A stretch of 64,000 nucleotides of DNA, taken from NCBI GenBank assembly GCA_021307315.1, contig JAJSPD010000114.1, positions 1-64,000 of the forward strand. The letters run 5' to 3'. The notes below the pieces were generated by a model. It ran no database searches. It was not told where the DNA came from and saw nothing but the letters and a program-made list of their open reading frames with translations. The position numbers and the translations under genes were made by a program. This stretch comes from Bisporella sp. PMI_857 (taxonomy: Eukaryota; Ascomycota; Leotiomycetes; Helotiales; Helotiaceae). Shown piece after piece: positions 38,006 to 49,588 of the stretch. Numbering within the stretch: position 1 is the stretch's first letter; each line of letters opens with the position of its first letter.

Positions 38006-38102
38006 GGTGAATGCTGACTTGAGGTTGCTGGAAAATGAGCTGTTTAGTTGGAAACAAATGCTGTGTCAATTGAAAGAGAGTTCAATAGTGATGATCACTG
38101 GA

Positions 38103-38112
38103 ATATATATAC
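38103..38112 (-). promoter_or_regulatory. TATA box upstream of the secreted protein gene
   Basis: An alternating TA run read on the minus strand lies about 100 nt before the ATG at 38005, a usual distance for fungal TATA-driven genes. Confidence 0.4.
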
Positions 38113-38807
38113 TTTTGTCAACAGACATAATTTTTATTCTATTTGATAGAAGCACCTAGTATCACGCGTTTTTTTGTCATTTGATTTTAGACGTAACATT
38201 TTGGGTAGGCTTAGAAGCTTTTCTCGTGTATAAAATTGAAGGGTCTGGAGCTGAAAGCCCCAAAAGAGAGAATGTGACATGGGTAGTGCATGTCATGTAT
38301 TGTATATACTTACCTGAAGGAGAAAATGGTATGGACGTTGCATACGGCGTATTATTTGTACCTTGGCGCTTACTCTTGTTGGTTTACGCGCTGAATTAGA
38401 AATTTGAGGCTAAAACAATCTCGGGGACCTGTAGTATAATTAAGGTGTTTTAGTGCTGACAACTCCACCATGACTCAGACCAAAAAGCGAATAAAAGTTC
38501 GAGACTATAGAGGTTCATTATAAGCGGTTATTGAGGGTCTGTGAATTACCCGACTTCTTAGCCTTAACATGTAACGCGGCTAGGAAGCCGTGGGGGTCAT
38601 GTGGGTCAAGATCACGTGATACAGCACAAGGAGCTAGAATATCTCTTACGGGTGTACAGCGTAGATGCTGGAGATATTATACAACAAATAATCATACAAT
38701 ACAAGCACCTACAAACCGTATTCTATCGACGTGATACCTCTATCAATTTTGACAGTTAAGAACCCGAAGGCTCCAGTGTTAAGGTGTATGGGTCCTGGAC
38801 CTATAGA

Positions 38808-39290
38808 TAGACGAGGTTCAGCCTTCTCGCAAGCTCGAAGGAGATACCTCGCAAGTAGCCTCGCCCCAATGTGCCACCGAGGGCTCGGACGGTCAAGTTT
38901 GATGGGGTGCCACGTGGCCCGGAAAACTTGGCAGCAGCTTGGCGGAGTCTTGGGAGATTTCGTAGTATATATAGACGAGGTTCAGCCTTCTCGCAAGCTC
39001 GAAGGAGATACCTCGTAAGTAGCCTCGCCCCGACGTGCCGCCTCGGGCTCGGACGGTGCAGAGAAATTTTGATGGGGTGATCACGTGGCCCGGAAAACTT
39101 GGCAAAGTCTTGGGAGATATCGTATTATATATAGACGAGGTTCAGGCTTCTCGCAAGCTCGAAGGAGATACCTCGTAAGTAGCCTCGCCCCGACGTGCCG
39201 CCGAGGGCTCGGACGGTCCAGAGAAATTTTGATGGGGTGATCACGTGGCCCGGAAAACTTGGCAAAGTCTTGGGAGATATCGTATTATAT
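38808..39290 (+). repeat. Tandem repeat, three units of about 160 bp
   Basis: Three consecutive units begin at 38808, 38972 and 39132 with the shared start TAGACGAGGTTCAG. Spacing is 164 and 160 bp. Units 2 and 3 are nearly identical; unit 1 differs at more positions. Each includes TCGCAAGCTCGAAGGAGATA, a GGGCTCGGACGGT stretch and CACGTGGCCCGGAAAACTTG, and ends in TATATATAGA. No intact transposon protein is nearby. Flanking sequence (38440-38800, 39300-39420) looks like decayed retroelement DNA. Confidence 0.8.
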
Positions 39291-40374
39291 ATAGATAGAA
39301 AATATAGAAAAATAAATATATAGAAAAGATCTATTCCGTAAGGTGGGAAGCCTGGGGAGAAGTAGGTGTGGTCACATAGCCTTATGAGATCCTAGTAACT
39401 CGTATAAGAGAACACTATTTGAGTTGAGCACGAAGCTCCTATCTAAAGAAGAGCTATCTCCTTATATAGAACCTTTGTGGTCTGGGTCATTGGGTCATTC
39501 ATACTCCACCAATCTCTGTATCAAGGGGATCACGATGATCCTCATGATCCCCATGCGATTCCATCGGGGTTCTCTGTGTAAGCGAGCTTATCAAGCCTCA
39601 GGCCTGCGGTGGGCACATGCCCTGTTACCTGATGCCACTGGTGTCACAATAAAGTTGCTTACTAATCTTCTAGAATGATCAGAGAAGCAGTACGAGTGAC
39701 CACCATGAGGCCTTTAAGACATTTATGGGCCCTCGAAAATGAACCCTGTAATCACATGGTTCTGATTTGGATCATAAAGTAACAAGATTCTTTGATCCCT
39801 TAATTCTAGAGATAAAAAGAATTTATCGAAAATAAGTCCATTGATAAAAACGAACTAAGAAGCAAAGCCCCAATCTCCGTTCCTGCTGCTGGCGCGGACA
39901 CTGTACGGAGCGTTTAAGCTCATTACCCTAACATAAACGTGGATGTGATGATGATCATCACAGCCTAGTTTACTAGAATTTTGACTCGAGCTGGAGATGA
40001 AAAAATACGAGAGGTGGGACATTTGCGCTGAAACTACACCCCGACTTGCGTGGCAGAATACCATGCGAGGAATTCTCAGATGTTTGCAGGTAAAACTTTC
40101 ACTTGTCATGACGGGGCGCTCGCCAAATCCACTTGATCCGGCGACGGAATAATCTTCCTCGTCCACATTAAAAGCTCATTCGCCTGCCTCGTATTGCTAT
40201 GCTCCTTACTTTACAACCTTCTCCGTATATTATACACACACTCCTACAGCTTCTCTGCCTCGCCATACCGTCCCATACCGACGTGAAGATCGGCGAAGTT
40301 CATTATACATGCACAACATCAGCATGTTCGTTCCCTAGATTTGAGCGTGGTATCTAACGTCCGTTTGAAGAACT
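39291..40374. other. Decayed, gene-free sequence
   Basis: AT-rich flank of the tandem repeat followed by mixed sequence. Frames at 39424-39678 and 39855-40166 have no family resemblance. Probably transposon-derived, but no domain is readable. Confidence 0.35.
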
Positions 40375-40640
40375 CTAAGAGTCTTCAAGTTGGTCGAGGT
40401 CACGCATTGTGTCGGCGAGGTGGCTGGCGGTGTAGAGTGTATGTGGTCGTCGGAAGCCATAACAATGCACCTTACCCTCGAATGCTTGGCGAAACATCTC
40501 TTCCGCTTCCTTAAATTGGCGATAGAGCTCTTCCGATTGGAAGAATCGCCACGGAAGTCGCCGGTGGAAGCTAAGCTGACTGTGCTGCCCAGAGCATCTT
40601 CGTGGTATTTACCATACACTAATTCATTCTCTGGTATGCG
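40375..40640 (-). pseudogene. Fragment of a tetratricopeptide-repeat gene
   Basis: On the minus strand, one frame gives ENELVYGKYHEDALGSTVSLA and, after a frame change, another gives EELYRQFKEAEEMFRQAFEG followed by HTLYTASHLADTMRDLDQLEDS and a stop. This is the kinesin-light-chain-like TPR pattern found at the C-terminus of fungal NB-ARC/TPR proteins. Only one to two repeats are left and no N-terminal domains are nearby, so it is a truncated remnant. Confidence 0.65.
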
Positions 40641-41222
40641 CGAAGGAAAATGTCTTGGGCTGTGCCGTAATGAGCTTAACTTAGAAAGGAAGTGGCAACG
40701 GCGTCTAGCGCGCGCCAGAATGCAACATCCATTCACCTTCACCAAGCGAGGTATATACCAGCACGTTGGTCCTGCATACTAGAACCTAGAGATGTGAGTA
40801 TTCTGGTATGTAATATTGAAGGTGCAGCCATTTTTACGGCGTGCCTACAAAGCAGAGATCTAAACACTCGTAAATTTAAGGCATTTACGACCAAAGCCTC
40901 GATGTCTGCAGCCTAAAAGCAATTTTTAGACCGAGAGCACCGGTGACGTGTGTTTACTCCAGCGATTTTGCAGTACCGGCCTGAATGACCGAGGTGCAAT
41001 TGAACTCCGATGCTTTCGGGCCGAAAAGACACTTGGTTGGTGAATGGGTCACGGACTAATCCTCCATCAATGGGAGCTTGGCGATGGAATGCAGCGCTGC
41101 ACCTATGATAAACTACAATGCGGAGGGCGGTCGCGGAGGAGCCATGGGATGGAGTGGGGCATTTGTTTACATTTACTATCTAATGTACAGTCTATGTATT
41201 TTACATTAATCCATGCCGAAGT
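40641..41222. other. Intergenic, nothing recognised
   Basis: No coding-like frame, repeat unit or RNA gene is seen between the TPR fragment and the 3-prime end of the carrier gene. Confidence 0.35.
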
Positions 41223-42426
41223 TTATCTGCCGTTGGCAATATTATTGTCTCTATGAGGATCGTCAAGGAGTTTCATAACGGCTTCGAAGACACCAAACAT
41301 GATAGCAGTAGATGGTACTGCACGCAAAAGATGGGGCGTGAGGCCACCATACATCGATATCAAACCCTCTTCCTTCCATATGAGGCAAAAACACTGCAAA
41401 ATACCGGTATACTTCCACTGCCCCTTGCTCATTGGCGCCTGGCGTAGCCTCGTTCTTACGACCTATTAGCCGTTAGTCAACACCCATGAGATAGGTAAGG
41501 GAGGAGACATCTAACCTCGTGAGGATATGTCAACACTACAGCGAAAAATTTCGAAGTCCCTGCAGCTCCAATTCCCCCTCCCAACTCTAGAGCTTGATGC
41601 CACATGGATGTTTTTTTCCTATCGGTGCTCTTCTTGAGGAGTATCTTCATCTGCTCGTATAACACCCAATGTAATGCGCTTTCCGTAACACCCAAGTAAC
41701 TTGCGCTCAAGCCTCGATAAAACCCCTTGATCCCTTCCTGTCGGATAACTTGCGTCATGCAATCGAAGGTATTTTTATATCTGCGGCCTGTTTTCGTTTT
41801 CCCAGCGAGCAATTTGTCAAGCTGTAGTCTAGTCTTCACAAGCCATATTGGATTCGTCACTGTGCTCGTTGCCACACCTGCCGTAGTAGCAGCAAGTAGA
41901 TGTACTAAGGCCGCCTCCTGACCATCAAATAATTCCTGTGAAATGATGCGCTTGCTATTGCTATAAGTATAAAATTTTATTGCGCTAGAAGGAACGACGC
42001 CGATGAGGTTTGGGCCAAGACCTTTGAACAACGTACGCCAGCCTTCGACGCGGTATATTGAGGTGAGCAGTTGGAACGTTTCGCGGAAATGAAGCACGGA
42101 AGAGTGGGGAAGAGAGAACGGCCGAGGCGCTGGCGAGGTTCGAAAGCTGAGAGTATCAAACTGTGGTCGATAGAAATCGGACTGTAGCCTGGTCCTGATG
42201 ACATCAAGTGGTGACGTGAGAAGAGCTGCAGTCATCCCACCAGCCCTAGATATTGAGTCAACATAGGCATAGAAAAGCAAAGCAAACAATGCAGCTTGTA
42301 CCCGCCTGCGACAAATTCAGGCCATGTGCTCTGGTCTTGTTGCTGTGGGATTGTATGGCGCAAGCGTTGCGAGCGAATTGAGTCTTTTGTGTGCACTTGG
42401 TGTATGGACAATGGCGAGATAGACAT
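41223..42426 (-). CDS. RIM2: Mitochondrial carrier, Rim2-like pyrimidine nucleotide transporter
   Basis: Three exons on the minus strand, 42426-42302, 42245-41516 and 41462-41223 (364 aa). The three carrier repeats each show the Px(D/E)xx(R/K)x(R/K) signature: SPLDVIRTRLQ, NPIWLVKTRLQ and YPHEVVRTRLRQ, the last restored by the intron at 41463-41515. The long loop after the first repeat and the ALELGGGIGAAGTSKFFAVV stretch fit the Rim2/SLC25A33-36 branch, which moves pyrimidine nucleotides across the inner mitochondrial membrane. The gene is intact. A housekeeping role independent of the neighbouring genes is likely. Confidence 0.87.
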
Positions 42427-43276
42427 GTGTGCAATTCGAGCCCGATGGCCAGACTTTGGTAACGAGTGTTAGAGAATACGATGTCCGATAGTAGATGGTG
42501 TAGAACAAACACAACCCGAGTTTGCTTTAGCGCAGCCTTGGGGTTTATATCACGTACAAATAGACTTCGTCCCACCCACTGATAGCCAGACCTGCATCAT
42601 ATTTCCCGCCGCGCAACATCATTCCGCCTAGCGAAAAGTGCGGAGACCCACTCACCACTCACCATTTGCAGTGAATATCCCTAACTAAGAAATAGGCAAG
42701 ACTTCTTTAATGTGGTGTAACCCCAAAGCGATGACTCCCATAGCCTCATTATTCGTGAAGGCGTTCCCGTTCAAGCGGAAGATGGAGTGGGCCTTTGCAA
42801 ACTTAATACTCTTGAAAACGGTATGGTTTGCCATCGACGTTCCCTGGCTCTGTGCTTCTGCGATGCCAGAAACCGTGGTGAGGAAGAGAGTGAAAACTGC
42901 ACGTTAATACAAATGCAAAGAAATAAAAATTTCCACATCTGTCGCTATCACCGCTAGGTTCAAGGGATCTTGGGCATGGCTTTTCCCGCATATACGGGCA
43001 AAAGCGGGGTACAGGGTATATGAGTCGAAATAAGAAGAGCAATGAAATTCAGGGCCTACCACAGTATCACTAGACAGTATAAAGTAATAATAGGATAGAT
43101 GGATAAGATGAATTAAATAGAAACCAATAACTCTGTCGACAGTCTCTGCCCGGAGCAGTTGAATACTCCATTCGTTTACTCCGCCCCTTTGGTTTAAGAT
43201 TTGCGTATCGGTCTGTTCGAGATCAAAGTTAGTGAGCCAGTATGAATACAGATAAAATACTCACCAGGCTACCAAA
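42427..43276. other. Intergenic, nothing recognised
   Basis: Upstream region of the carrier gene. Short frames at 42710-43042 on both strands are not convincing. Confidence 0.35.
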
Positions 43277-43444
43277 CTAATTCTTTCCTGACCCGCCACA
43301 GCTACCGCAAGGCTTAGTCCCGGATCCTGATCCTCCACATGAGACACAAACAGTCTCACTTCCAGCCATCCCAGAACCGCCGCATGACCCGCAACGTGTA
43401 GTAGTAGAACCTGAACCTTCACAGTTGGAGCAAGTGTCGGACAT
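43277..43444 (-). CDS. 55-aa protein of four CxxCxGSG repeats (DnaJ-type zinc finger alone)
   Basis: From the ATG at 43444 the whole product is a Cys/Gly/Ser/Thr-rich chain with four CxxCxGSG modules (CSNCEGSG, CGSCGGSG, CVSCGGSG, CGSCGGSG) spaced 11-18 residues apart. This is the pattern of the central zinc-binding domain of DnaJ/Hsp40, which holds two zinc ions, but without J-domain or substrate-binding parts. Small stand-alone versions exist in other organisms. It could bind zinc and act as a redox or chaperone helper; the function is unknown. No intron is needed. Confidence 0.65.
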   Translation of the reverse strand: MSDTCSNCEGSGSTTTRCGSCGGSGMAGSETVCVSCGGSGSGTKPCGSCGGSGKN

Positions 43445-44917
43445 GGCTTTCCTCCAGGTTAGTTGTATCAAACTATAAAGAATTTAAAGGATAACCTACT
43501 GGCGGTATCTACTCAGATTGTGTATGTATGTCGGGTAAAAGAATGTAGGTTCGAAATTTTGGAAAGCTCCAATCAGAACCCACTTGGCCTTATATATGTA
43601 GAAACGCCTATGAATGCGTGCTGTCGCCGTCCACGGTATCTTTGGTGATTGGCTTTGTGTGTTGGCTAAAAAGGATGGTCATAGTGACTCACTTGACTCA
43701 TGGGTAACTTCCAGGGCGGTGTTGCATGTTGTCTCCATCTCGTGGCCGTTGTAACAGTCGCTTTCTGATACAGTATTCCCACATTCCTTTGCTTTTTATC
43801 TACCAACAATGCTCAGCTCTGCGATGTAGCTGGAGGTCACCACAAACGGAATGATTCTCCCGGCCATTTGCAAAATCTGCTTCTCTAATACAGCAATGCC
43901 TTTCCTATTTTCTTTCTCTTCATACACGACACAACGACGATGCCTTCGCCTTTTCTCTTATACTTCTGAGGTATCAATATAAATGGAGAATTTCTTACAA
44001 AGCAAGTGGTATATTATTTCGTAGATCTTGAATAGCCTTCTAGGATTATGGCTCGTCTGTATATCCTGACCCGTAAATGACCGCTGAGCCCGAAACAGAT
44101 ATTTGCGCCAGCGCAAACGCTAAGTCACCCGGCAGCCGAAAAAGCAATCCCGCCCAGATAACCTCAAAACCGAGCTCATACCTAGTGCACTATCCTTGTT
44201 GGCAGATCCTAAAGGTGTTACAATGGCTACCGGCCTCTTTCTCGTAAAATCAACAAGTTCTATTTCGTTAGACCTCACAGCAAAAGCTATTGCGGAGGTA
44301 GACATTAAGGTTCCGGCCGCTGATATATCTGGGGCGGAACTGAAATGGTCATCATCTTGGCAGCAAATACTGGACATCTACGTCAACGAGTCCTTGAGAT
44401 GTTATTGTTTGCCATGATCACCTTCATGTCCAGTCCGCCACAAACCCCACCAAACCTGCTCTCACATCCTCTAGCAATTACAAGCATACTGGCAAACCTA
44501 AGTTCCATGCTTATCCAATCCCGTCATCGCACACGAACAATAGGCTGATGGGTATCGATGGCTGTATATATAAGATCTCGGGCTACCAATAAATAACGTG
44601 CACTTCGACCCAGAAACGCGTTTTCATGGCAGAGAGATGGATGAGCATCTACTCAGAAGGACCCAGACATGGCCGTTCCAGAAACGGCAAGGACGATTCA
44701 CTGCCCAAGAGACTGGCTCCTCATTGTGCCAAAATTCGTGGATCAATGATGAGACAACTTCCTGATAATTTGCAATTGAGGTTAAATATTTCATAGATTG
44801 TAAGGTAATTATACCGTCAACATATAGCTCAATTGAAATAGACCAGCCAAAAGCCAGAGAACAAGGAAGGCGCGACTCGTGCACCCCCACCTCCTTTCCG
44901 AAAGCCCGGACAAGGAA
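43445..44917. other. Gene-free stretch of 1.5 kb
   Basis: A minus-strand ATG frame at 44120-44377 (85 codons) reads fairly protein-like in its middle part but has no recognised family. An orphan TATATATAA lies near 44565. Nothing else is seen. Confidence 0.35.
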
Positions 44918-46935
44918 TCACTCATCAACTGTCTTCTCAATCAATTTTCTCCAGAGGCTTCGATTCTTTTGCGGTTGGGCAGCTTTATACGCTCGTTCAG
45001 CAAGAATAGCAGGTATCTCTGAAAAATCCATCATGTCGTACTTGATCCATGGGGACTTAGTAGTCACCTTCAGGACAATATACAAGGCCGGCACTACAAA
45101 ACAAGCGATGTAGTTCGAAAGGAACCCGGAAGCGGAGAAATTTCCAGGGAAAAAGGTCGAGAAGCCTGAGAAGAAAGTAATGAGGAAGCACATTGAGCCA
45201 GCGGCGATAGCGCTGTATGGCTGTCCCCAACTTTTATACGGCAGGTCGTCGCGAGAGATTCCTTGATGTTTGAGACCGTAGTAGAACCGGACGTAGGTGA
45301 AACAGATCACACACCTATTCAGGAAATGGTGGGTAAACGATTCAGGGACTAGATGTCAGTCCGGAGGCTGACTTACCAGATTATCAATCCAGCTGTAGCA
45401 ATCAGGTTGATAAACCATCCGAATACCACCCCCGGGGTCTCGCCACCGCAATTCAAATAAGCTGCCAAGGAGTTACTTTGACCTTGAGGCTTGAAATTTA
45501 CTAGGACTTACCGAGAGGTGCGAGAATGAACGAGACTAGCACAGCAATCCAAGGTGAGCCGAACCGATTCGTCCTCAACAGGAACTTAGGTCCAAATCCA
45601 TCTTGGGCAAGACCTACGAGAGTGCGAGATGCTAGGAAAAGAACACCATTCGCGGATGAAAAAGCACTCGTAATAACGATAGTGTTGATGACACTCGGGA
45701 ATACCTTGATCCCCACGCTAGTGAAGGCAAGCACAAACGGGCTGCTAGCGGTGCCATGACTGGTGAGGAGGCTGGGGCTTTTGCTAGGAAGGATAAGACC
45801 GATAACAAAAAGAGAACAGATGTAGAAGATCCAAAGTCGCCAGAAGACCCGGCGCATTGCCTTGGGCACATTGACACGGGGATTTTTCACCTCTCCCGCT
45901 GCAGATGTTGCGATTTGGATGTTGCCCATGGCGAAAGCGGCGTTGATGAGGACGTTCCAGATCGCGAGAAATCGCCCAGTTGAACCGGAGACAAGGTACT
46001 CATTGACTGGACTGTGGGGTAGATTAACATTACACTCATGGTGGGGGACTAGAGACTTACGTGGACCAGTTTCTTCCCCCAATATATTCTCCGCTTGGAC
46101 TCACACCCCAATCAACCAGAAGACCAGCAAATATTAGAGCAAATATCAGCAAGGTCTTAATCATGCCAAAGAAGAATTCGGTTTCTCCGTAGACGCGGAC
46201 TGGAAGTAAGTTCATCCCTAAGATAATGACAAGGAAAACCGAGATAAAGATGGCAAAGTTGAGATCTGGTCGCCAGACTGGATGAACGGAAACATCAGTC
46301 AAACCACCCGAGTTATGATATCGTGGGGAGAAACTTACAGGCGATGAGTGAAGATGCTGCCACAACCTCGGCAGCCGACGTAATACTTAAGAGGTACCAA
46401 AAGGTATACCCGATGGTCATACCGAGGGCTTTATCGCTGAACAGAGGGACAAAACGAACAAATCCACCAGTTACAGGCAGGTATCCAATGGTCTCAGCTG
46501 AGACGAACGAAACACCGGCCTTGAGACACCCAATCATCAGTACCAGGACTTAAAGGATTGGCACAGTAATACTTACGGCAACCAATCCCATAATGAAGTA
46601 ACCAAGTAGAATTCCCAACGGACCAGCATTGTACAGCGCTGAGCCAGATCCGAGAAAAAGACCAGTTCCGATGCCCGATGCGATTGTAATCATAGCTGTG
46701 TGGCGGGCATTGAGCTGACGCTTGAGACCTACAGTCTCATGCAAGCCAGGAGCATAGGAAATCTCTTCGACGATAGCGACTTTGCCATACTCAGTGTCGA
46801 AGTCATTACCGGTGACATCTTGACTGGTTTCTAGAATAAAACGACGACAGATTAGCTAAGCAGTTGAGTCACGATGACAATTGAGGGCCTACCCTTTTCA
46901 TCGCCATGGTACTGGGCTTGAGTAATAGATTCCAT
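44918..46935 (-). CDS. Amino-acid permease, fungal YAT family
   Basis: Seven exons on the minus strand: 46935-46893, 46830-46577, 46519-46339, 46277-46061, 46011-45512, 45461-45377, 45314-44918 (558 aa). Proton symporter of the APC superfamily at the plasma membrane. Seen: LNARHTAMITIASGIGTGLFLGSG (first helix signature), ETIGYLPVTGGFVRF, NAAFAMGNIQIATSAAGEVKNPR (helix 6), and TRLVGLA-like SRTLVGLAQDGFGPKF. The intron at 46520-46576 removes an unlikely stretch and places AGVSFVSAETIGY after helix 2. The gene diverges from the aldo-keto reductase gene, leaving a 678-bp shared upstream region (46936-47613). Confidence 0.88.
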
Positions 46936-47613
46936 GGTGGCAGTCAAGGAGGATGGGATGGAAAACTTGCGACGTTCGGAACCCCGTCGGTGGTGAGATG
47001 GAGATGAACAAAAAGATGCATGGACGAGACAGTCATATATGTATCTGCAACGTTAAGGTTGTGCTTCGCAGCACGAGCCTCAAGATAAGCGTTTCAACTC
47101 CACAAGGCTGGGCTCTCCGGGTTAGGTCTCTTTCTTATCAACTGGATAACATATCTTGTGGTGTTTGGAACATTTTGAGTCGCCGGCGCCACGGTATTTC
47201 TCCCCACTTTTGAAGAGATCTGCGATTACCGGCGTTCTATCATTGGCACTGGCAAGATTATACCGGCGAATCTAACCACACGTGAAACAGTAATTTTAGG
47301 CGTAGTGCGAACGCACGGCATCTGAAAAGCATCTTCTTGTGTTCTCTTTAGCAATTATAAAGTATCACAGTGATATGTACAGATTCAACCTTTCTCCACA
47401 GTCACATCGGCATTTGATCATCCACCCGAAGGTCTCGGAAACCCACTAAGCGAGCCCCCTTAAACATCCCTGTCTACTAAGACCTCAACCTGAGAATCTA
47501 CAACACTTCATCTCCTCTTTTTTCACTTCAAACTCCTGCCTCTTTTCTTCGATTTAATATACGTCGTACACTAAACATAATCAAGGGGAATAGGAATCAA
47601 ATTTGTCAAGAGA
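46936..47613. promoter_or_regulatory. Shared upstream region of permease and aldo-keto reductase genes
   Basis: Two divergent genes face away from this 678-bp gap. The reductase side (47500-47613) is CT-rich close to the ATG, typical of fungal leaders. No frame inside is convincing. Confidence 0.4.
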
Positions 47614-49503
47614 ATGCAGCAGACGCATTTAAATGGGCATTGCCTGGTGCCTGTCAAGACGAGCACGAAGGCCGCTCACGTGAATATGATGACAGATACC
47701 ATCATCGCCAACATGCCACCAGAAGGACTACGGTCAATCATGCGTGGTTTACTAGGGACAGACCCAAGTATGACCAAGAAGCTCAACGAACTGGCGACCA
47801 AGTATCTAACCGAGTCCCAATCAGCGTCAACCCCAACGCTTTTTCGCACAAGCTCTTGCGGATCTGCGCCAAAGCCGGCACTATTTCAGACCCAGGGGAG
47901 ATACCGTTGCCTAATGGGCTGCGGTTATGGCTTTGAGACTGTGAAGATTCTCACGGATGTTATTCGCCAAACCGAGCATCTGAGCTGGGATGAAAGGGAA
48001 AAAGAGGGGCAAGATCTTCTCGACGCTCTAGCAACTATTGACGGCGATATAGTGCAAGCTATGACTGCTATCCAAAAGGAGATTTTGGCCACTTCCGGCA
48101 TACGGAAAATGAGTAGCTCCGAGGTGACAATACTGGCAGATCTCAGCGCTGCCTTGCGCACGTGTAAAGATTTAGCAGGCGCCGAGGGGAAAGAATTTGT
48201 TTTTGAGAGAGGATTTTCAAGTCTCCTAAGACTCAAAGGATTCCCTAGCCCAAAAATTATAAGTGCGACGCCGAGATCTGGTGCGTTTGGATCGGGAAAG
48301 AGCGCCTTGGAGACATTCAAACTGGGATCCGCCACGGTCCCCCGTATGTTCATGGGTTTATGGCAATTCTCAAGCCCATCTTGGGGTACAGCATCAAAGT
48401 CAAAGATCAATGCAGATTTCAGGAAGCATGTTGATGCTGGTTTTACAGCTTATGATATGGCGGATCACTATGGCGATGCCGAAGTAACATTTGGAGGTTT
48501 TAGATCTTCACAACATGATGCCGACAAGATCTACTGCGCGACCAAATGGGCGGTCTTTGAGCCCATAGAGGCGTCCAAGGAAGTTGCCGAGGCGAATATC
48601 ACGGAAAGACTCACGAATGTTGCTGCTCAAGAGATCGAACTGTTACAATTTCACTGGCAAGATGTATGGTATAACTTTCATTTTGGGGTGCAAATGCTAA
48701 TATCGGTGCAGTACGACAATCATCAGTTCGTTGAAGCCGCTCGATTTATTGCGGAGGATCCGAGGGTAAGAAACCTTGGCCTTTGCAATTTTGACACGAA
48801 GCACATGGACGAAATCTTGGAGAGCGGCGTCGAAGCGGTTTCGAATCAGGTTCAGGTATGGCAATTTATAGCTTGCCTTTAAAGTTTCCCTTTTTCACAT
48901 GCCACAGTTTTCGTTGATTGATCTTCGACCTACCTTCAAGATGTTGCACAGCTGCCGAAAATACAACGTGAAACTTTTGACCTATGGGTCACTGGTAAGG
49001 CCCGCCTCAAGGAACTGGGAATGCTGGAACTGAAATTTTTTAGTGTGGTGGCTTTCTAGCTGAGAAGTGGCTAGGCAAGCCTGTCCCCGGTTTATTCGAT
49101 GAAAAGATGACCCCTAGTCACCGGAAGGCAAGTGAAAGCCGAGTCCCAAGTATTCATGACGACGCTGATATCATTCCCTACGTAGTATCTTGAAATGATT
49201 ATGGTGTGGGGAGGATGGGAGCTGTTCCAACAACTTCTTTCAGTCTTGAAATCCGTCGGTCAGAAATACGGATCCTCCGTATCAAATGTCGCAGTAAGGT
49301 GGGTTCTCGACCACGATTACGTTGGTGCTGTCATTATCGGCGCAAGAATGGGCATAAGCGAAAACATAGAAGATAATTTGAAGGTCTTTTCATTCAAGTT
49401 GGATGAGGATGACAAAGCTTCGATCCAAGCGGTTCTAGATCGAAGCAAGGCAAGAGAGGTATTCGAAACTATGGGCGACTGTGGAGCCGAATATAGGCAG
49501 TAG
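47614..49503 (+). CDS. Aldo-keto reductase with an N-terminal extra domain
   Basis: Five exons: 47614-48663, 48712-48855, 48908-48994, 49044-49127, 49186-49503 (560 aa). The C-terminal ~325 residues are an aldo-keto reductase with the catalytic tetrad in YDMADHYGDAE (Asp and Tyr), CATKW (Lys) and LLQFHWQ (His), and the NADPH-binding GARMGISENIEDN end. They would reduce a carbonyl using NADPH. The first ~230 residues (from TIIANMPPEGLRSIMRGLL through RYRCLMGCGYGFETV to ILADLSAALRTC) are unrelated and look like a separate helical fungal protein fused in frame. The intron at 48664-48711 is 48 nt and has no stop, so it could be retained; the intron at 49128-49185 is GC..AG. Confidence 0.8.
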
Positions 49504-49588
49504 ATGTATATAAAAAATTGTTAAAGAAATACCTGAGGTATTCCAAATGACCATATTTAAGCGACACCTTCAAACAGATTCGGCCCCT

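Noticed and set aside
40390..40782. 130-codon plus-strand frame as a gene
   Set aside because: It is the opposite strand of the TPR fragment and shows no motif of its own.
44120..44377. 85-codon minus-strand ATG frame
   Set aside because: No family, no splice partners and no signal; it could be a relic but cannot be supported.
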